The position numbers and the translations under genes are program-made. From JACDAV01 sp964626755 (lineage in GTDB: Bacteria; Chloroflexota; Limnocylindria; Limnocylindrales; CSP1-4): DNA of 64,000 nt. The stretch's first letter is position 1. Every line of letters begins with the position of its first letter. Under the pieces are notes generated by a model. It was not told where the DNA came from and did not search any database. It saw only the letters and a list, made by a program, of their open reading frames with translations. Shown here piece after piece: positions 59,964-64,000 of this stretch. The stretch lies in NCBI GenBank assembly GCA_964626755.1, contig CAZVGO010000007.1, positions 62,001-126,000 on the forward strand, read 5' to 3'.

Positions 59964-62900
59964 GTGACTGGCCCCGTGACGGGTAAGCCCGGGCGGGGCA
60001 TGGAAGCGCCGAGGCGGACGACCAGCACGCGGAACGCCGCCAGCGCGATCCTCATCATCCTCGCGCTCGGGCTCGCCTTCCGTCTCATTCTCGCACAGGT
60101 CCTCCCCGGATCCGGATTCGAGGTCGACCTGGTCGCGTTCCGGTTCTGGGCGGACAACCTCGCGAAAGAGGGGCTGCTCGGCTTCTACCAGCGCGACTTC
60201 TTCCATGACTACACGCCCGGATACATGTACTTCCTGGCGCTCGTCGGCCACCTCGAGGGGCTCCTCGCCGGCGTCAGGGACCTCCTCGTTGGTGTCCCGC
60301 TGCTGGGCTGGCTCGTCGACATCCCCCCGCTGTCGATGGTCGGGACGGCGGACAGGGGGTCGGATCTCATCAAGCTGCCGGCGATCTTCGCCGACCTAGC
60401 GCTGGGCTGGCTCGCCTGGTCGATGGCACGCGAGCTGGGAGCCGGCCGCCGGGCTGCGGTTCTGGCCGGTGCGATCGTCGTGTTCAACCCGATCACCTGG
60501 TTCGACAGCGTGGTCTGGGGCCAGGTCGACTCGATCGGACTCGTGTTCCTGCTGCTCGGGGTCCGGGAGCTGTGGCGGGATCGCCCCGAGCGCGCCGCCG
60601 TCTTCACGGTCATCGGGGCGATCATCAAGCCGCAGCTCGGGATCCTCGTCCCGGTCGTCGCCGCTGTGACGATCCGCCGGGCGCTGTTCCCGGCGGGCGG
60701 CCACGGCGCGGAGACGGCTCCCGGAGGGGCGGGGGGGCCTGACTGGGGCCGGACGACGACCGACTGGGAGCGACGGACGCGCGGTCGGGTCCGGATCCTG
60801 ACGACCGGAATCGCCGGGCTGGTCACGGCAGTCGTCGTGTCCGCTCCGTTCGGGCTGTCCATCGTCGATCTCGCCGTCCAGGTGGCGACGGCCGCCGGCG
60901 GCTATCCCTACCTAACCGTCAATGCCTACAACCCGTGGGCGCTCCTCGAGCTCAACGGAAGCGGCCTCGCGGCCACCGGCACATGGGTCTGCGATGTCGT
61001 CGTAGCCCACACCGCAGGTGGCGCGGCCTGCGCCGAAGCGTTCATGTTCGGCCCCGTGCCGGCGCTGGCCGTCGGGACCGTTCTCCTGCTCGCGGCGATC
61101 GGTGCGATCACCGTCGCGATCGCGCGGCGGCCGGACCGGTTGACGATCCTCGTCGGCGTCGCGGTCCTCGCAATCGCGTTCTTCGTCGTCCCGACGCGCG
61201 TCCACGAGCGATATCTCTATCCGCTCTTCGGGCTGGCGGCGATCCTCGCCGCCGTGTCGTTGCGATGGCGGATCGCCTATGTCCTCGTGGGTATCGCGAC
61301 GTTCGCGAACATGTACGTGGTCCTGACGACGATCTACTCCGACAACCCGGGCATCGCCGACTGGCTCGGGATCGGCGAGCAGATCAGGTCGCCCGAATGG
61401 GTCCGGATCCTCGCCGTCATCCCGCTCGTTGCCCTCGCCTGGGCGGCGTTCCAGCTTCGCAAACCCGCGATCACCCGACTCCGCGGGGAGATCGACCGGA
61501 CCGATCTCGCCGACAGCCGGCGCGCCCCCCGGGCGCGCCCCCGCCGAAACATGGCCCACGAGGTCCTGCCGCGGAGCGGGCTGGCCCGGGAAGCCGCCCC
61601 GGCCGCATCAGCAACGGCGGCGGCGACCGAGGCTGCCCCCGCGTACGATCTGCCCGAGTGGCGCGAGCGCCCATCGTTCATCGAGGCCGGCCCGCTGCGG
61701 TGGCTCCGCAGCCGCCTGAACGACCGACCGGTCCGGCCCGACCGGACCGCGCTCCTGGCCCGCGAGGGCGGTGGCCGCCCGGACCGCCTGGACCTGTGGA
61801 TCGTCGTCGTGCTCGTCCTCGCGGCACTGACGCTCCGCATGTGGCGACTCGCCGAGCCCTACCGGATGCACTTCGACGAGGTCTACCACGCCCGCACCGC
61901 GACGGAATTCCTCCAGTTCTGGCGGTACGGCATCGATCATGAGATCTACGAGTGGACCCACCCCCACCTCGCGAAGTACGCAATTGCCGGCGGGATCGTC
62001 GCCTGGGGAGGCGACCACGTCGGGCCGACGAGCGAGCTGGGCGTCCCCGTCCGGGCGGCGGCGATCGAAGAGCGCTGGCTCGACTCGCTCGACCCGGGCC
62101 GGCGGGCCGGCGACCGGCTCCACGTGGCCACTGGCTCGGAGGTGCGGAGCTACGACCTCCGGACGCGCGAGCTCGTGGCCGTGGTCCAGGTCGACGGCGC
62201 CGCGGCGGTCGCGGTCAATCCCGTCGATCACCTCCTCTACGTGGGCACCGACGGCGGCGATGTGCTGACGATCGATCTCCACGAGCTCGATGCCGCGCGC
62301 GACGAGACGGGAAATTCCCCATTCAGGACGACGGCATCGATCCTCACCCGGCTCGGCAGCGGGGTGACCCGGCTCCACGCGACGGACGACGGGAGCGGCC
62401 TCCTCGCGGCAGTTGCAGCGGGCGACGTCGTGATGATCGATCCCGTCGACGGGCGGGAGCTGGGGCGGTCGGCCCTCGACGCGGTCGCCGGCTTCGCCGA
62501 CGCCGGAACTGTCTCTGCGCTCGTCGCCCGGCCGCCCGAGATCCTCGACGCCGTTGCCGCCGCGGAGACACTCGCGGGCATCGTCGACGGCGACGCGGCC
62601 GCGCTCCAGGTCCTCCTCGAGCAGGGCGTCGCGGAAGTCGTGCTGCCGGGCGTCGATCTCAGCGGCGATACGCGGACAGCGATCGACGAGGCGATTGACG
62701 ACGGCCGGCTGGCCGGGCTGTCGGTCGAGAGCGTCCCGCGCGTCGCGGTTGCCCACGGGGGCGGCATCGCCCTCGTTGCGCCGGGCAGGGGCGAGATCGT
62801 CCAGTCGTTCAGCCTCGCCGGCGGCGCGCAGGGCGTTGCTCTCGTGTCCGTCGACGACCCGCGGTTGTACTTGACGACTGCCGACCCGGGTGGCCCGGCC

Positions 62901-64000
62901 TACGCGATCATCACCGTCGGCGGAAGCGCCGCGCCGGACGACGCGGTCATGAACCAGACGCATCCGCTGCCCGGAGCCGGCAGCTGGGTGGGGTTCGACG
63001 CGGCCACCGACCAGGTGCACGTGCTCGGTGAACCGCCGGCCGGCCGGCCGGCCGGCGAGGTTGCGACGGTGTACGTCATCGAGCCCCACGCGAACGCGGT
63101 CTACGCGGACGCGGCGCTCCCGTTCGCTCCGGCAGCGCTGGCGATCGACTCGAACGAATCGTTCCTGTCGTCCGATCGCCAGCAGCTCCTGGCCATGGAT
63201 GCCGGCGGCGCAACGGCCGCGGTCGACGCGGGCTCGCACGCCTTCGCGTGGCGGCTGCCGGGCGTCCTGGCGGGCGTCGCGATGGCGGCGCTCCTCTACC
63301 TCCTCACCCGGATCCTCTTCCGGCGGCGCGCGGTCGCCGTGCTCGTCGCCTTCCTGACGGTGCTCGACGGGATGTTCTTCGTCCAGTCACGGATCGCGAT
63401 GAACGACGCGTACGTGGGCCTGTTCATCATCGCGGCCTACACCCTGTTCGCGGCGCTGTGGACCGGCGCGTGGCGGTGGCGGGGCGCGTTCTGGGTCGGG
63501 ATGCCGGCCATCGGCGTGCTGCTGGGCCTCGCGCTCGCGTCGAAATGGGTCGCCGCCTACGCGATCGGCGCGCTGGGCATCCTCATCCTCGCCCGGAGCG
63601 CCCTCGGCCGGGTCCTGCTGCTCGCGGGGATGATCGTCATCACGACGGCCCTCGGATACCTCGCGATCTCCGTGCCGCTCAACACGCCGCCGGAGGCCGG
63701 TTGGCAGATCGCGCTGTTCGGGTTCGAGTTCGTCCTCCACGGCAACCTCACGTTCATGCTGATCATGGTGTTCCTCACCCTGACGGCGGCGACCGTCACG
63801 GTCCTCCATCCGATCGCCTGGTCTGTCGAAGAGCTCCGCTTCGCGGTCGGCGCCCCGGCCGTCGCGGGCGGCGCCATCGCCCTGCTCGCCCTGGCGACCG
63901 GCCGGATGGACCGCATGTACGAGTTGGGTCCCGTCGCGGCCTCGCCGCTCCAGCTCGCGTTCGCGCTTGCGCTCCTGTCGCTCATCGTCGCCGGCGCGTT
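59964..64000 (+). CDS. Giant two-module PMT/GT39-type mannosyltransferase with inserted beta-repeat domain (partial, 3' end missing)
   Basis: One stop-free frame from GTG 59964 to the window edge, at least 1345 residues. Module 1 (about 1-520) is a polytopic GT-C protein: RDFFHDYTPGYMYFLALVGH, FNPITWFDSVVWGQVDS and IIKPQLGILVP match Gpi18/GT87-like mannosyltransferases. A hydrophilic linker (about 520-600) follows. Module 2 is a GT39 PMT: transmembrane helix near 610, catalytic DE at 638-639 in HFDEVYHARTATEF, and later QSRIAMNDAYVGLF. Between THPHLAKYAIAGG and WRLPGVLAGV, which adjoin in normal PMTs, about 380 extra residues (roughly 690-1090) form beta-rich propeller-like repeats. Start uncertain (GTG 59976 and ATG 60000 also in frame). 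Confidence 0.85.
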   Translation, partial: MTGPVTGKPGRGMEAPRRTTSTRNAASAILIILALGLAFRLILAQVLPGSGFEVDLVAFRFWADNLAKEGLLGFYQRDFFHDYTPGYMYFLALVGHLEGLLAGVRDLLVGVPLLGWLVDIPPLSMVGTADRGSDLIKLPAIFADLALGWLAWSMARELGAGRRAAVLAGAIVVFNPITWFDSVVWGQVDSIGLVFLLLGVRELWRDRPERAAVFTVIGAIIKPQLGILVPVVAAVTIRRALFPAGGHGAETAPGGAGGPDWGRTTTDWERRTRGRVRILTTGIAGLVTAVVVSAPFGLSIVDLAVQVATAAGGYPYLTVNAYNPWALLELNGSGLAATGTWVCDVVVAHTAGGAACAEAFMFGPVPALAVGTVLLLAAIGAITVAIARRPDRLTILVGVAVLAIAFFVVPTRVHERYLYPLFGLAAILAAVSLRWRIAYVLVGIATFANMYVVLTTIYSDNPGIADWLGIGEQIRSPEWVRILAVIPLVALAWAAFQLRKPAITRLRGEIDRTDLADSRRAPRARPRRNMAHEVLPRSGLAREAAPAASATAAATEAAPAYDLPEWRERPSFIEAGPLRWLRSRLNDRPVRPDRTALLAREGGGRPDRLDLWIVVVLVLAALTLRMWRLAEPYRMHFDEVYHARTATEFLQFWRYGIDHEIYEWTHPHLAKYAIAGGIVAWGGDHVGPTSELGVPVRAAAIEERWLDSLDPGRRAGDRLHVATGSEVRSYDLRTRELVAVVQVDGAAAVAVNPVDHLLYVGTDGGDVLTIDLHELDAARDETGNSPFRTTASILTRLGSGVTRLHATDDGSGLLAAVAAGDVVMIDPVDGRELGRSALDAVAGFADAGTVSALVARPPEILDAVAAAETLAGIVDGDAAALQVLLEQGVAEVVLPGVDLSGDTRTAIDEAIDDGRLAGLSVESVPRVAVAHGGGIALVAPGRGEIVQSFSLAGGAQGVALVSVDDPRLYLTTADPGGPAYAIITVGGSAAPDDAVMNQTHPLPGAGSWVGFDAATDQVHVLGEPPAGRPAGEVATVYVIEPHANAVYADAALPFAPAALAIDSNESFLSSDRQQLLAMDAGGATAAVDAGSHAFAWRLPGVLAGVAMAALLYLLTRILFRRRAVAVLVAFLTVLDGMFFVQSRIAMNDAYVGLFIIAAYTLFAALWTGAWRWRGAFWVGMPAIGVLLGLALASKWVAAYAIGALGILILARSALGRVLLLAGMIVITTALGYLAISVPLNTPPEAGWQIALFGFEFVLHGNLTFMLIMVFLTLTAATVTVLHPIAWSVEELRFAVGAPAVAGGAIALLALATGRMDRMYELGPVAASPLQLAFALALLSLIVAGA

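Overview
The window is a GC-rich, gene-dense bacterial chromosome segment carrying the replication origin and mostly housekeeping genes. Gene content (no visible outer-membrane genes, lipoprotein-type YidC, DUF2723 and PMT-type membrane glycosyltransferases, a PP2C-like membrane protein beside a rhomboid) and very GC-rich codon use suggest a Chloroflexota lineage, possibly near Limnocylindria. This is inference from protein style; no 16S gene is present. No insertion sequence, prophage, CRISPR array, tRNA or rRNA was seen.

Layout. 1-4.9 kb: F-type ATP synthase operon on the minus strand (atpZ-B-E-F-H-A-G, with atpG cut by the window edge). 4.9-17 kb: minus-strand genes for a low-complexity membrane protein, a TagO/WecA-type sugar-phosphate transferase, GlyA, TsaC, PrmC, a glycogen-debranching-like enzyme, RF1, a DUF1385 protein, ribosomal proteins bL31/bL27/bL21 and a DUF2344 protein. 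17-18.9 kb: AI-2E transporter and J-domain protein (plus). 18.9-22.5 kb: rodA, PBP2 and mreD (minus). 22.5-31.9 kb: two parS sites, then parA-parB-gyrB-thioesterase-AlkD-like-gyrA-prs (plus). 32-43.3 kb (plus): secA, a YdcF-like gene, a Cys-rich mini-protein, prfB with a programmed frameshift, GNAT, ftsE-ftsX, an S41 protease, a small promoter/hairpin/mini-ORF/terminator unit, smpB, a proline-racemase-family gene and tmRNA. 43.7-48.8 kb: VanW-like protein, then rpmH-rnpA-yidD-yidC-jag (minus). 48.8-53.8 kb: dnaA, oriC with DnaA boxes, dnaN, recF, DciA-like. 53.9-64 kb: degenerate PP2C membrane protein, rhomboid, BFN-domain nuclease, GT2, DUF2723 protein, and a very large two-module mannosyltransferase running off the end.

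Working together: replication initiation (dnaA/dnaN/recF/DciA), segregation (ParAB/parS), supercoiling (gyrase), cell-shape and division machinery (MreD/PBP2/RodA, FtsEX), protein export and insertion (SecA, YidC/Jag), release factors (PrfA, PrfB, PrmC) and ribosome rescue (tmRNA-SmpB) lie close together near the origin. Genes are tightly packed, with many ATGA/GTGA overlaps. Many promoters appear as -10 hexamers only 6-11 bases before a start codon, implying leaderless mRNAs.

The least explained items are a 42-bp interspersed repeat found four times just upstream of housekeeping genes, the mini-transcription unit before smpB, the palindromic promoter of the Cys-rich gene, the palindrome before dnaA, and the giant PMT protein with a large extracytoplasmic insertion.
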